Positions 37,015-45,905 of a stretch of DNA of 64,000 bases are shown piece by piece. Every line of letters starts with the position of its first letter. Position 1 is the first letter of the stretch. Origin of the DNA: Alloyangia pacifica (GTDB taxonomy: Bacteria > Pseudomonadota > Alphaproteobacteria > Rhodobacterales > Rhodobacteraceae). The stretch spans positions 62,001-126,000 of the forward strand of contig NZ_JAIVKX010000003.1 of NCBI RefSeq assembly GCF_020524285.1, read 5' to 3'. The notes beneath the pieces were generated by a model, which saw only the letters and a program-made list of their open reading frames with translations, made no database searches and had not been told where the DNA came from. The translations under genes and the position numbers were made by a program.

Positions 37015-37902
37015 ATGAGCGACAAGACAGACACCAAGAAAGACGATCTCGACTACGAGACCACGGGCCATTCCTGGGATGGTATCCAGGAGTACAACAA
37101 GCCGCTGCCGCGCTGGTGGCTGATGGTCTTCTACGCCACCATCATCTGGGGCGTCGGCTACACCATCGCCTACCCCGCCTGGCCGGGCGTGCGCTCGGCC
37201 ACCGCGGGCCTGCTCGGCTGGTCCACCCGCGGCGCCGTCGCCGAGGAGATCTCGGCGCAGGAGGCCAAGCTCGCGCCGATCAACGAGCAGCTCGCCTCGG
37301 TCGAGCTGACCTCGATCGCGAGCGATCCCGAGCTCAACGGCTACGCGCAGAACGCCGGCGCCGCGGTCTTCCGCACCTGGTGCGCGCAGTGCCACGGCTC
37401 GGGCGCGGCGGGGGCCAAGGGCTATCCCAACCTGCTGGACGACGACTGGCTCTGGGGCGGCTCGATCGAGGAGATCCACACCACGATCACCCACGGCATC
37501 CGCAACGAGGACGACCCCGATGCGCGCTACTCGGAGATGCCCGCCTTCGGACGCGACGGGCTGCTGGAGCGCGAGCAGATCGCCGCGGTCAGCAACTACG
37601 TGATGACCCTCTCGGGCGAGGAGCCGCAGGATGCCTCGCTGGTCGAGGAAGGCGCCACGGTCTATGCGGACAACTGCGCCGCCTGCCATGGCGAGGACGG
37701 CACCGGCGACCGCTTCCAGGGCGCGCCGAACCTGACCGACGCGATCTGGCTCTACGGCGGCGACTACGCGACCATCCACGAGACGGTGACCAACGCCCGC
37801 TTCGGCGTCATGCCGAACTGGAACACGCGCCTGTCGGAAGCCGAGATCCGCGCCGTGGCGACCTACGTGCACGGGCTCGGCGGCGGCGAAGCCTCCGAAT
37901 AG
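37015..37902 (+). CDS. ccoP: cbb3-type oxidase subunit III, dihaem cytochrome c
   Basis: A 295-aa dihaem subunit. The N-terminal cytoplasmic stretch ends in [20 protein letters not shown], a CcoP hallmark, followed by one helix and two cytochrome domains with Cys123-Cys126-His127 (WCAQCHGSG) and Cys221-Cys224-His225 (NCAACHGED). Met ligands are likely in YSEMPAFG and FGVMPNW. An upstream in-frame extension lies inside ccoQ; the ATG at 37015 with GAGGCGAGGATC is used. Confidence 0.97.
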   Translation: MSDKTDTKKDDLDYETTGHSWDGIQEYNKPLPRWWLMVFYATIIWGVGYTIAYPAWPGVRSATAGLLGWSTRGAVAEEISAQEAKLAPINEQLASVELTSIASDPELNGYAQNAGAAVFRTWCAQCHGSGAAGAKGYPNLLDDDWLWGGSIEEIHTTITHGIRNEDDPDARYSEMPAFGRDGLLEREQIAAVSNYVMTLSGEEPQDASLVEEGATVYADNCAACHGEDGTGDRFQGAPNLTDAIWLYGGDYATIHETVTNARFGVMPNWNTRLSEAEIRAVATYVHGLGGGEASE

Positions 37903-37944
37903 CCCCACGCAAGATACCTCCGGGCCCGACGGTCCGGAGGCCAG

Positions 37945-37993
37945 ACGCCGGTGCCCCCTCCTGTTTGCGCGTTTCCAGGGGCACCGGCGTTTT
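37945..37993 (+). terminator. Rho-independent terminator after ccoNOQP
   Basis: ACGCCGGTGCCCC pairs with GGGGCACCGGCGT in a 13-bp perfect stem over a 20-base loop and is followed by TTTTC. It closes the ccoNOQP transcript and separates it from the LysR gene. Confidence 0.9.
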
Positions 37994-38325
37994 CATTTTG
38001 CGATTGCACGGAAAGCGCACGTTTCACGTCGCAGCAGGCCGGTTCAGCCCCTGCAATGCGCCACAGGCACATTTCTGCCCTTGGCACGCGGCCAGATTCC
38101 GCCGATCATCCTAGCCAAACCCCGGCGACGCCCGTCGCACACCCGGGGCGCCTCGGGCGCATCGGGTCGGGCGGCATGTGTCGAACGCGCAGGCTGCGGA
38201 GCCTCGGCTCCAAGGTCTGTCCGGGTCGCAGTCATGAAAGTTTTCGCATATATTCCAAGCACTTTTGACCTCCTGAATATTTCGCTTCGCCCCAACATTA
38301 TTGACCCGGGGCCAAATTCCAGCCA
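37994..38325. other. Intergenic region before the LysR gene
   Basis: About 330 bases with no gene found. The right half, from about 38225 on, is much richer in A and T than its surroundings and should hold the LysR promoter. Confidence 0.5.
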
Positions 38326-38343
38326 GTCAGGAAGAATTCTGAC
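38326..38343. promoter_or_regulatory. Inverted repeat in front of the LysR gene
   Basis: GTCAG and CTGAC flank an 8-base centre, 20 bases before the ATG. Spacing and place fit an autoregulatory LysR-type operator (inference). Confidence 0.4.
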
Positions 38344-38363
38344 ATGTAAGATTGTTTTAAATA

Positions 38364-39242
38364 ATGAATTGGACTTCTCTCCCCCCTCTCCCTGCGCTCA
38401 GGGCCTTTGCCGCCTATGCCGAGACCGGATCGGTACAGAAGGCCGGCGCATCGCTGAACGTCAGCCACGCGGCGATCAGCCAGCAGATACGTAACCTCGA
38501 GTCGCATCTCGGCATCGGGCTGCTCGACCGGTCCCGGCGCTCCATGGCGCTCACCGAGGAAGGCGCCCGGCTCGCGCAGGCGCTGACCGAGGGCTTCGGC
38601 CGCATAGCGCAGGAGATCGAGGCGCTGACCGGTGCCGAGGCCGACCGGCCGCTGACGATCACCACGACGCCGAGCTTCGCCGCGTCCTGGCTGATGCCGC
38701 GGCTGGCACGGTTCCGCGAGGCGCACCCCGAGATCAGCCTGATGATCGACCCCTCGTCGCGGCTCGCGCCGCTCGAGCCGGGCGGCGTCGACGTGGCGCT
38801 GCGCTACGGCTCGGGCCGCTGGCCGGGGCTCGAGTCGGAACTGCTGGTGGAATCGCCGATCGCGCTGGTCGGCTCGCCGCGGCTGGTCGGCGACCGCGAC
38901 TACGACGACCCGGCGGAGCTGCGCAGCTTCCACTGGCTGCAGGAGCTCGGCACCAACGAGGCCACCGACTGGTTCGCCGAGTACGGCATCGACCACGATG
39001 CGCGGCAGGGGGTCAGCTCGCTGCCCGGCAACCTGATGCTCGAGGCGGCGCGGCAGGGTCACGGCATCGCCATCACCGCCCGGGTCTTCGCCGAGGACGA
39101 CATCGCCGCGGGGCGGTTGCGACTTCTCTTCGAAGACAGCCGCCTGAAGGGGTATTATCTGGTCACCCGCCCCGGCGTGCTGCGCGCCCCCCTGCGCCTG
39201 TTCACCACCTGGCTGCGACGAGAAGCCGCAAAAGCTAAGTGA
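38364..39242 (+). CDS. LysR-family transcriptional regulator (GcvA-like)
   Basis: A 292-aa regulator. The N-terminal helix-turn-helix (ALRAFAAYAETGSVQKAGASL, then NVSHAAISQQIRNLESHLG) is followed by a periplasmic-binding-like effector domain with PLTITTTPSFAASWLMPRLARF, typical of the GcvA/AmpR branch. The AT-rich leader has no clear Shine-Dalgarno sequence. It stands alone between ccoNOQP and ccoGHIS; its target and ligand cannot be read from the sequence. Confidence 0.9.
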   Translation: MNWTSLPPLPALRAFAAYAETGSVQKAGASLNVSHAAISQQIRNLESHLGIGLLDRSRRSMALTEEGARLAQALTEGFGRIAQEIEALTGAEADRPLTITTTPSFAASWLMPRLARFREAHPEISLMIDPSSRLAPLEPGGVDVALRYGSGRWPGLESELLVESPIALVGSPRLVGDRDYDDPAELRSFHWLQELGTNEATDWFAEYGIDHDARQGVSSLPGNLMLEAARQGHGIAITARVFAEDDIAAGRLRLLFEDSRLKGYYLVTRPGVLRAPLRLFTTWLRREAAKAK

Positions 39243-39254
39243 AAGATATGCTTA

Positions 39255-39268
39255 TTGATGCAGGTCAA
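39255..39268. promoter_or_regulatory. FnrL-type site in front of ccoG
   Basis: TTGAT-N4-GTCAA, one base from the ideal FNR site, starting 12 bases after the LysR stop and 78 bases before the ccoG GTG. It gives the ccoGHIS genes their own low-oxygen promoter. Confidence 0.8.
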
Positions 39269-39332
39269 AGTTCGGGAGGCGCCGCGGCGTCAGAACGGGC
39301 GGCACAGGCAGATTCGAACCGGAGTACCTGCG

Positions 39333-40766
39333 GTGTCCGAGACCCAACCAGGCGCGCCCTCGCTCTACGCGGCGCGCGAGCCGATCTTTCCCCGCCGCGT
39401 GCGCGGGCATTTCCGCAATCTCAAGTGGGTGCTGATGCTCGTCCTGCTGGGCATCTACTACGTCACCCCCTGGCTGCGCTGGGACCGCGGACCGCAGCTG
39501 CCTGACCAGGCGGTGCTGGTCGATCTCGCCAACCGACGTTTCTTCTTTTTCTTCATCGAGATCTGGCCGCACGAGTTCTACTTCGTCGCGGGCCTGCTGA
39601 TCATGGCGGGGCTCGGGCTCTTCCTCTTCACCTCGGCGCTGGGGCGGGTCTGGTGCGGCTACGCCTGCCCGCAGACCGTCTGGACCGACCTCTTCATCCT
39701 GGTCGAGCGCTGGATCGAGGGCGACCGCAACGCCCGCCTGCGCCTGCACCGGCAGAAGAAATGGGATGTCCGCAAGGCCCGGCTGCGCGTGACCAAATGG
39801 GTCGCCTGGCTGCTCATCGCGCTGGCCACCGGCGGCGCCTGGGTGTTCTATTTCACCGACGCCCCGACGCTGCTGGTCGACCTGGTGACCGGCAACGCCC
39901 ACCCGGTGGCCTACACCACCATCCTGATCCTGACCGCCACCACCTTCGCCTTCGGCGGCTTCGCCCGCGAGCAGATCTGCATCTACGCCTGCCCCTGGCC
40001 GCGCATCCAGGCGGCGATGATGGACGAGGACACGCTCACCGTCGGCTACCGCGACTGGCGCGGCGAGCCGCGCGGCAAGCACCGCAAGGCGGAGGGCGCC
40101 GAGAACCTCGGCGACTGCATCGACTGCAACGCCTGCGTCAACGTCTGCCCCATGGGCATCGACATCCGCGACGGCCAGCAGCTCGCCTGCATCACCTGCG
40201 CGCTCTGCATCGACGCCTGCGACGACGTGATGGAGAAGATCGGCAAGCCGCGCGGGCTGATCGACTACCTCGCCCTGTCGGACGAGACCCGCGAGCGCGA
40301 CGGCCACGCACCGCGCAAGGTCTGGAAGCACATCTTCCGTCCGCGCGTCATCCTCTACACCGCGCTCTGGTCGCTGGTCGGCCTCGGCCTCGTCGTCGCG
40401 CTGGTGATGCGTCCCGAGATCGAGCTTAGCGTCGCGCCGGTGCGCAATCCGACCTTCGTGGTGCTCTCGGACGGCTCGATCCGCAACACCTACGACGTGC
40501 GGCTGCTCAACAAGCATGGCGAGGACAGGCCCTTCCAGCTGTCGCTTTCGGATGACGCCGCCCTGCAGATCAGCCTCGAGGGGGAGGACGACATGACCGT
40601 TGACGTGCCCGCCAACGAGACGCACCTTCAACGGGTCTACGTGACCGCACCCGAAGGCACCCCCGAGGCGCAGGCGGAACGCACCGAGTTCCACATCTGG
40701 GTCGAGGACCTCACCACCGGCGACCGCGCCGGCAAGGAAACCATCTTCAACGGACGGGACAACTGA
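39333..40766 (+). CDS. ccoG: Cytochrome oxidase assembly protein CcoG (RdxB/FixG-like)
   Basis: A 477-aa membrane iron-sulfur protein needed for cbb3 maturation, linked to copper reduction. About five helices are seen. Cysteine motifs are RVWCGYACPQTVW, ICIYACPWPR, DCIDCNACVNVCPMG and CITCALCIDAC, the last two being ferredoxin-type. The C-terminal third is an Ig-like periplasmic domain. I choose the GTG at 39333 (GGAG nine bases before) because it gives the normal length and leaves the FNR site upstream; a longer reading would put that site inside the gene. Confidence 0.94.
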   Translation: MSETQPGAPSLYAAREPIFPRRVRGHFRNLKWVLMLVLLGIYYVTPWLRWDRGPQLPDQAVLVDLANRRFFFFFIEIWPHEFYFVAGLLIMAGLGLFLFTSALGRVWCGYACPQTVWTDLFILVERWIEGDRNARLRLHRQKKWDVRKARLRVTKWVAWLLIALATGGAWVFYFTDAPTLLVDLVTGNAHPVAYTTILILTATTFAFGGFAREQICIYACPWPRIQAAMMDEDTLTVGYRDWRGEPRGKHRKAEGAENLGDCIDCNACVNVCPMGIDIRDGQQLACITCALCIDACDDVMEKIGKPRGLIDYLALSDETRERDGHAPRKVWKHIFRPRVILYTALWSLVGLGLVVALVMRPEIELSVAPVRNPTFVVLSDGSIRNTYDVRLLNKHGEDRPFQLSLSDDAALQISLEGEDDMTVDVPANETHLQRVYVTAPEGTPEAQAERTEFHIWVEDLTTGDRAGKETIFNGRDN

Positions 40767-41239
40767 TGACCGAAGCACAAGATAGCGGACGCAAGCTCAC
40801 CGGCTGGCACGTGCTGGCGATCTTCGGCGGTGCCTTCGGGGTGATCATCGCGGTGAACATCGCGCTGGCCTACAATGCCATCGCCACCTTCCCCGGGCTC
40901 GAGGTGCCGAACTCCTACGTCGCCAGCCAGACCTTCGACGCGCGCCGCGCCGAACAGGAGGCCCTGCGCTGGACCGCCCATGCCGAGCCGCGCGACGGCG
41001 CGGTGGTGCTGCGGTTCACCGATGCCGAGGGTTTGCCGGTGAAGCCCGCCGAGATGACCGCCACGCTCGGCCGCTCGACCCACGTCAAGGACGACCACAC
41101 CCCCGAGTTCTTCTGGGATGGCCGCCAGTTCGTCGCCGCCGACGCCCTCGCAGCAGGGCATTGGAACGTCTGGGTGAAGGCCCGCTCCGAAGACGGCACG
41201 CATTTCGAGCAACGCCTGGAATTCTTCATCAGGGACTGA
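40766..41239 (+). CDS. ccoH: FixH-family protein CcoH
   Basis: A 157-aa protein with one N-terminal helix (GWHVLAIFGGAFGVIIAVNIALAY) and a periplasmic beta domain. The SYVASQTFDARRAEQEAL segment after the helix is typical of FixH. It helps assemble the cbb3 oxidase. The ATG overlaps the ccoG stop by one base (TGATG). Confidence 0.93.
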   Translation: MTEAQDSGRKLTGWHVLAIFGGAFGVIIAVNIALAYNAIATFPGLEVPNSYVASQTFDARRAEQEALRWTAHAEPRDGAVVLRFTDAEGLPVKPAEMTATLGRSTHVKDDHTPEFFWDGRQFVAADALAAGHWNVWVKARSEDGTHFEQRLEFFIRD

Positions 41240-41243
41240 CCGG

Positions 41244-43454
41244 ATGACCGCCACCCTGCGCCCGCCCGCCTCCGCCTGCCCGGCCTGCGTCGCCGCCCCC
41301 GCCGCCGAGGCGCTGGCCGAGCGCGTGCAGCCAACCGAGGCGAAGCTGGCGCTCTCGCTGCCCAGCATCCATTGCGCCGCCTGCATGACTGCGGTCGAGA
41401 CCGCGCTCGAAAAGGTGACCGGCGTGCACAGCGCCCGGGTCAACCTCAGCCAGAAGCGCGTGCGCATCGAGGCCGCGCCCGAGATCACCGCCGAGGCGCT
41501 GATCCCCGTGGTCGAGGCGGCGGGCTACGAGGCGCATGAGCTCGACGCCGGCACGCTGGCGGCCACCGCCACCGACAAGGCCGGGCGCGACCTGCTGATG
41601 CGCCTCGCCGTCGCGGGCTTTGCCGCGATGAACGTGATGCTGCTGTCGATCGCCGTCTGGTCCGGCGCCGAGGGGCCGACGCGCGATCTCTTCCACTGGG
41701 TCTCGGCGGCCATCGTGCTGCCCACCATCGCCTTCTCTGCCCAGCCCTTCTTCCGCAACGCCTGGACCGCGCTGCGCGCCGGGCATCTCAACATGGACGT
41801 GCCGATCTCGCTGGCGATCCTGCTGGCCATCGTCACCTCGCTCTGGGAAACCATGCTCTCGGGCGAGCACGCCTATTTCGACGCGGCCATCGCGCTGACC
41901 TTCTTCCTGCTCACCGGGCGCTACCTCGACCACCGCACCCGCGCCATCGCCCGCTCCGCCGCCGAGGAGCTTTCGGCGCTGGAAGTGCCGCGCGCCTGGC
42001 GGCTCACCGAGGCGGGCGAAGAGCAGGTGCCGGCCTCGGAGCTGCGCGTCGGCGACCTGATCCGCGTGCGCCCCGGCGGGCGCATGCCGGTCGACGGCGA
42101 GATCCGCGAGGGGTTGTCCGAGCTCGACCGCTCGCTGCTCACCGGCGAGACCCTGCCCGTCTACGCCGCCCCCGGGCAGACGGTCAGCGCGGGCGAGGTG
42201 AACCTCACCGGCCCGCTGGTGATCCGCGCCTCGGCGGTGGGCCGCGACACCTCGCTGCACCGCATGGCCGATCTGGTGGCCGTGGCCGAGTCGGGCCGCG
42301 AAAATTACACGCCGCTCGCCGACAAGGCTGCCAAGCTCTACGCGCCCGGCGTGCATATCCTCGCCGCGCTGGCCTTCCTGGGTTGGCTGCTCTGGTCGGG
42401 CGATTTCCGCGTTGCGCTCAATATCGCCGCCGCCGTGCTGATCATCACCTGTCCCTGTGCGCTCGGCCTTGCGGTGCCCGCGGTGACCACCGCCGCCTCG
42501 GGACGGCTCTTCAAGCAGGGGCTGCTGATCAAGGACGGCACCGCGCTCGAGCGGCTGGCCGAGGTCGACACGGTGGTCTTCGACAAGACCGGCACGCTGA
42601 CCGCGGGCACGCCGACGCTGACCAACCGCGATGATTTCACCCACCACGACCTGGAGATCGCCCTCGCCCTCGCCGAGGGCTCTGCCCACCCGCTCTCGGT
42701 CTCGCTGACCGCCGCGCTGCGCGCCGCCGGGATCACCCCCACCGAGGTCACCGGCATCAACGAGGTGCCCGGCCATGGCACCGAGGCGCTCTGGCGCGGA
42801 GAGCCCGTGCGGCTCGGCCGCGCCGCCTGGGTCGGCGGCGGGCAGAGCGCCACCACCTCCGCCTGGCTGCGCATTGGGCAAGGCCCGGCGCAGGTCTTCA
42901 CCTTCGAGGACAGTTTGAGGGACGGTGCCGAAGAAACCATCTCGGCGCTCGGGAAGATGGGCAAGCAGGTGATCCTGATCTCCGGTGACAGCACCGCCGC
43001 GGTCGAGGCGCTGGCAACGCGGCTGCAGATTCCGCAATGGATCGCCGAGGCGCTGCCGCAGGACAAGGCGGCGCGGATCCGGGCGCTCTCGGGCGCGGGC
43101 AGACACGTGCTGATGGTCGGCGACGGGCTCAACGACACGGCCGCGCTGGCCGGCGCCCATGTCTCGATCTCCCCCGCCTCGGCGCTGGATGCGGCGCGCA
43201 CCGCCTCGGACATCGTGCTGCTGGGCCGATCCCTCGCGCCGATCCCCGGCGCGCTGGCGGTGGCCGGCAAGGCGACAAGGCGCATCCGCCAGAACTTCGC
43301 CATCGCCACCTGGTACAATGTGATCGCCGTGCCGCTGGCCGTCGCCGGGCTCTGCTCGCCGTTGATCGCGGCGCTGGCCATGTCGGCCTCCTCGATCACC
43401 GTCTCGCTGAACGCACTGCGCCTGAAAGGCCCGGGGCTGAAGGACACGCAATGA
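41244..43454 (+). CDS. ccoI: Copper-transporting P-type ATPase CcoI (FixI-like)
   Basis: A 736-aa P1B-type ATPase supplying copper to the cbb3 oxidase. An N-terminal CPAC pair and a heavy-metal-associated domain (LPSIHCAACMTAVETAL) come first. TGE is in SLLTGETLPVYAA, the metal-binding CPC is around residue 403 (LIITCPCALGLAVP), the phosphorylated Asp is in FDKTGTLT near residue 446, then SAHPLS and MVGDGLNDTAAL. It starts four bases after ccoH and overlaps ccoS by ATGA. Confidence 0.95.
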   Translation: MTATLRPPASACPACVAAPAAEALAERVQPTEAKLALSLPSIHCAACMTAVETALEKVTGVHSARVNLSQKRVRIEAAPEITAEALIPVVEAAGYEAHELDAGTLAATATDKAGRDLLMRLAVAGFAAMNVMLLSIAVWSGAEGPTRDLFHWVSAAIVLPTIAFSAQPFFRNAWTALRAGHLNMDVPISLAILLAIVTSLWETMLSGEHAYFDAAIALTFFLLTGRYLDHRTRAIARSAAEELSALEVPRAWRLTEAGEEQVPASELRVGDLIRVRPGGRMPVDGEIREGLSELDRSLLTGETLPVYAAPGQTVSAGEVNLTGPLVIRASAVGRDTSLHRMADLVAVAESGRENYTPLADKAAKLYAPGVHILAALAFLGWLLWSGDFRVALNIAAAVLIITCPCALGLAVPAVTTAASGRLFKQGLLIKDGTALERLAEVDTVVFDKTGTLTAGTPTLTNRDDFTHHDLEIALALAEGSAHPLSVSLTAALRAAGITPTEVTGINEVPGHGTEALWRGEPVRLGRAAWVGGGQSATTSAWLRIGQGPAQVFTFEDSLRDGAEETISALGKMGKQVILISGDSTAAVEALATRLQIPQWIAEALPQDKAARIRALSGAGRHVLMVGDGLNDTAALAGAHVSISPASALDAARTASDIVLLGRSLAPIPGALAVAGKATRRIRQNFAIATWYNVIAVPLAVAGLCSPLIAALAMSASSITVSLNALRLKGPGLKDTQ

Positions 43455-43612
43455 ACATCCTTGCCTATCTCATCCCGATCTCGCTGATCCTCGGAGGGCT
43501 GGGGCTCGGCTTCTTCGTCTTCACCGTGAAGAGCCGCCAGTACGACGACCCCGAGGGCGACGCGCAGCGCATCCTCTCGGGTCAGTACGACGACCGCCCC
43601 AAGCAGGACTGA
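43451..43612 (+). CDS. ccoS: cbb3 oxidase maturation protein CcoS
   Basis: A 53-aa single-helix protein (NILAYLIPISLILGGLGLGFF) with the conserved SRQYDDPEGDAQRIL segment after the helix. It is needed for cofactor insertion into CcoN. The ATG overlaps the ccoI stop. It is short and easily missed, but its place and its family motif make it secure. Confidence 0.93.
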   Translation: MNILAYLIPISLILGGLGLGFFVFTVKSRQYDDPEGDAQRILSGQYDDRPKQD

Positions 43613-43641
43613 GCCTGCCAAAACGAGGCCCTGCGGGCCTG

Positions 43642-43808
43642 CCTCCGGCGGGGATTTTTTTGATCTAGACGAAGGACGCGTCGCGCCGCCCTTCCCCGTC
43701 TTCCCCTGTCTTCGTGCACCTGTGGCTGCGCATACCCCTGTCTTCGCCTAGGCGAAAATATTCCGGGGGTGAGCCGCGCCGCGGCGAGGGGGCAGCGCCC
43801 CCTCCCCT
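43642..43808. repeat. Dispersed intergenic element, copy 3 (two arms)
   Basis: Left arm (43642-43676): CCTCCGGCGGGGATTTTTTT, then TGATCTAGACGAAGG. Right arm (43742-43808): CTTCGCCTAGGCGAAAATAT, then TCCGGGGG, a GC-rich spacer and GGGGGCAGCGCCCCC. The arms are inverted relatives of each other about 65 bases apart. A 6-bp hairpin with a 3-base loop at 43626-43640, followed by the T-run of the left arm, probably terminates ccoGHIS. Confidence 0.6.
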
Positions 43809-43814
43809 GCAAGC

Positions 43815-44141
43815 TCAGCCGCGCACGCTCTCGTGCAGCAGCCCCGCAGGCTTGCCGGTGCCGAGGTCGGTATAGGCGCGCATCTCGTTCCGGGTGATCA
43901 TCCGGTCGGCATTGGCATCGAAGGCCATAATCGCGTCGAAGGCGCCATCCCCGAAGGCCGCGACCAGCTCCGACCACGTCAGGACGCTGTCGTTGTTCAG
44001 ATCAAGCCGCGAGAAGTAGCGGCTCTCGTCGACATTGCGGTCGGCGGGCGCGCCCTCGTAGACGGTGAAATCCCCGGCAAGCGCCGGGGCGGCAAAACTC
44101 AGCGAAAGGACCGCTGCGGCGATCGGCGAAAGGGCTTTCAT
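43815..44141 (-). CDS. Secreted EF-hand protein
   Basis: A 108-aa protein with a signal peptide (MKALSPIAAAVLSLSFAAPALAG) and two EF-hand calcium loops, D47-x-N49-x-D51 to E58 (DLNNDSVLTWSE) and D75-x-N77-x-D79 to E86 (DANADRMITRNE). It is probably periplasmic and calcium-binding; its role is not known. The ATG at 44141 begins the signal peptide; a longer reading has no support. Confidence 0.85.
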   Translation of the reverse strand: MKALSPIAAAVLSLSFAAPALAGDFTVYEGAPADRNVDESRYFSRLDLNNDSVLTWSELVAAFGDGAFDAIMAFDANADRMITRNEMRAYTDLGTGKPAGLLHESVRG

Positions 44142-44221
44142 CGGCAGTCTCCAAATGCATGTGGCAAAGTCTTGAGTGTCAAACACGCCTGAGCATAGCA
44201 CGGTTCCCGCACAACCGCAGG

Positions 44222-44265
44222 GGATCATTGCAGGATCACCCCAGGATCATTCCAGGATCATCTCG
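44222..44265. repeat. Four-copy 11-bp tandem repeat over the end of the GMC gene
   Basis: GGATCATTGCA, GGATCACCCCA, GGATCATTCCA and GGATCATCTCG follow each other directly. The last unit and a half encode the C-terminal Met-Ile-Leu-Glu and stop of the GMC oxidoreductase; the others are in the non-coding sequence behind it. Confidence 0.85.
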
Positions 44266-45824
44266 GCGGCCTTCTCGGCGATCATGATCGTCGGCGCATT
44301 GGTGTTGCCCGAGGGGATCCGCGGCATGACGCTGGCATCGACGACGCGCAGCCCCGAAAGCCCGCGAAAGCGCAGCTGCGGGTCGAGCGGGGCGCTGTCC
44401 TCGGCGCCCATGCGCACCGTGCCCACCGGGTGGAAGATCGTGGTGCCGACCTCGCCCGCAGCGCGGTACAGCTCCTCCTCGGTCTCGAACTGCAGGCCCG
44501 GTTTCAGCTCCTCCGGGGCGTAGCGGGCCATCGGCGCCTGCCCCATGATCCGCCGCACCTGCCGGATCGCATCGGCGGCGACCCGCCGGTCGCCCTCGGT
44601 CGACAGGTAGTTGGGCGCGATCACCGGCGCGGCGCGGCTGTCGCCGGAGACCAGCCGCACCGTGCCCCGGCTCTCGGGGCGCAGGTTGCACACGCTGGCG
44701 GTCATCGCAGGAAAGTTGTGCAGTGGCTGGCCGAAGGCTTCCAGCGAGAGCGGCTGCACGTGGTACTCGAGATCCGCCGTCGCAAGCCCGTCGCGCGAGC
44801 GCGAGAAGGCGCCGAGTTGCGAGGGCGCCATGGACATGGGCCCGCGCCGCCGCAGCACGTAGTCGAGGCCGATCTTACCCTTGCCGAAGAGCGTGCTGGC
44901 CAGCGTGTTCAGGGTCTTGGCGCCGGTCAGCCGCCAGGCGCAGCGCAGCTGCAGGTGGTCCTGAAGGTTGCCGCCCACCTCCGGCGCATCGAGCGCCACG
45001 TCGATACCGTGTTCGCGCAGGTGACCGGCCGGGCCGATGCCCGAGAGCTGCAGGAGATGCGGTGAATTCACCGCGCCCGCGGAGAGGATCACCTCGCCCT
45101 CGGGCCGCACCTGGTGGCGCTGGCCGCCCTGTTCGTATTCGACGCCGACGACCCGCCGCCCCTCGATCAGCAGGCGGGTCACATGCGCCTGCGTCTCGAC
45201 CTTCAGCCGGTCCGTGCGGGTGGTGCGCAGGAAGGCCTTCGCGGTGTTCATCCGCCAGCCGTTGCGCTGGTTGACCCGAAAGTAGCTGACGCCCTCGTTG
45301 TCGCCCGCGTTGAAGTCATCGACCCGCGGGATGCCCTCGGCCTCGGCCGCCTTCATCCAGTCGTCGAGGATGTCCCAGTGCAGGCGCTGGTTCTCGACCC
45401 GCCACTCGCCGCCGGCGCCATGCGCCTCGGAGGGCCCGTCGACGTAATCCTCGGACTTCTTGAAGAAGGGCAGCACGTCGTCCCAGCCCCAGCCGGTCAG
45501 CCCCATCTGCCGCCAGCCGTCGTAATCCGCCGCCTGGCCGCGCAGGTAGAGCATGCCGTTGATCGACGAACAGCCGCCCAGCACCTTGCCGCGCGGGTAG
45601 AGCAGCGATCGGCCGTTGAGACCCTTCTCCTCGGCGGTCTTGTAGCACCAGTCGGTGCGCGGGTTGCCGATGCAATAGAGGTAGCCCATCGGGATGTGGA
45701 TCCAGTGGTAGCTGTCGCGCCCGCCCGCCTCGAGCAGCAGCACCCGGCGCCCGCCCTCGGCGAGCCGCTTGGCCAGCACGCATCCGGCGCTGCCCGCGCC
45801 GACAATCACATGATCGAACGCCAT
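44247..45824 (-). CDS. GMC-family oxidoreductase (choline/alcohol dehydrogenase-like)
   Basis: A 525-aa FAD enzyme. The dinucleotide site is VIVGAGSAGCVLAKRLAEGG at the N-terminus, then GKVLGGCSSINGMLYLRGQ, the first GMC signature, and SAGAVNSPHLLQLSGIGP, the second. The catalytic His region is IFHPVGTVRMG and the C-terminus has DASVMPRIPSGNTNAPTIMIAEKAAEMI. Substrate specificity (choline, another alcohol, or an aldehyde) cannot be decided; no betaine genes are beside it. Confidence 0.92.
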   Translation of the reverse strand: MAFDHVIVGAGSAGCVLAKRLAEGGRRVLLLEAGGRDSYHWIHIPMGYLYCIGNPRTDWCYKTAEEKGLNGRSLLYPRGKVLGGCSSINGMLYLRGQAADYDGWRQMGLTGWGWDDVLPFFKKSEDYVDGPSEAHGAGGEWRVENQRLHWDILDDWMKAAEAEGIPRVDDFNAGDNEGVSYFRVNQRNGWRMNTAKAFLRTTRTDRLKVETQAHVTRLLIEGRRVVGVEYEQGGQRHQVRPEGEVILSAGAVNSPHLLQLSGIGPAGHLREHGIDVALDAPEVGGNLQDHLQLRCAWRLTGAKTLNTLASTLFGKGKIGLDYVLRRRGPMSMAPSQLGAFSRSRDGLATADLEYHVQPLSLEAFGQPLHNFPAMTASVCNLRPESRGTVRLVSGDSRAAPVIAPNYLSTEGDRRVAADAIRQVRRIMGQAPMARYAPEELKPGLQFETEEELYRAAGEVGTTIFHPVGTVRMGAEDSAPLDPQLRFRGLSGLRVVDASVMPRIPSGNTNAPTIMIAEKAAEMILE

Positions 45825-45905
45825 TTTCCCTCCCGGCTCCTCACTCTTCCCGAAGGTAAGTCAGGGCGCGGCAGACCCGCAAGGCGTCATGGCGGCGCAG
45901 GGAGG

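Noticed and set aside
34401-37037. An open frame of 878 codons on the minus strand opposite ccoNOQ
   Set aside because: Its His/Asp/Val-rich composition is the antisense image of the conserved cco genes; no domain or ribosome site.
41229-43451. A long minus-strand open frame opposite ccoI
   Set aside because: Antisense shadow of a gene with full P-type ATPase motifs.
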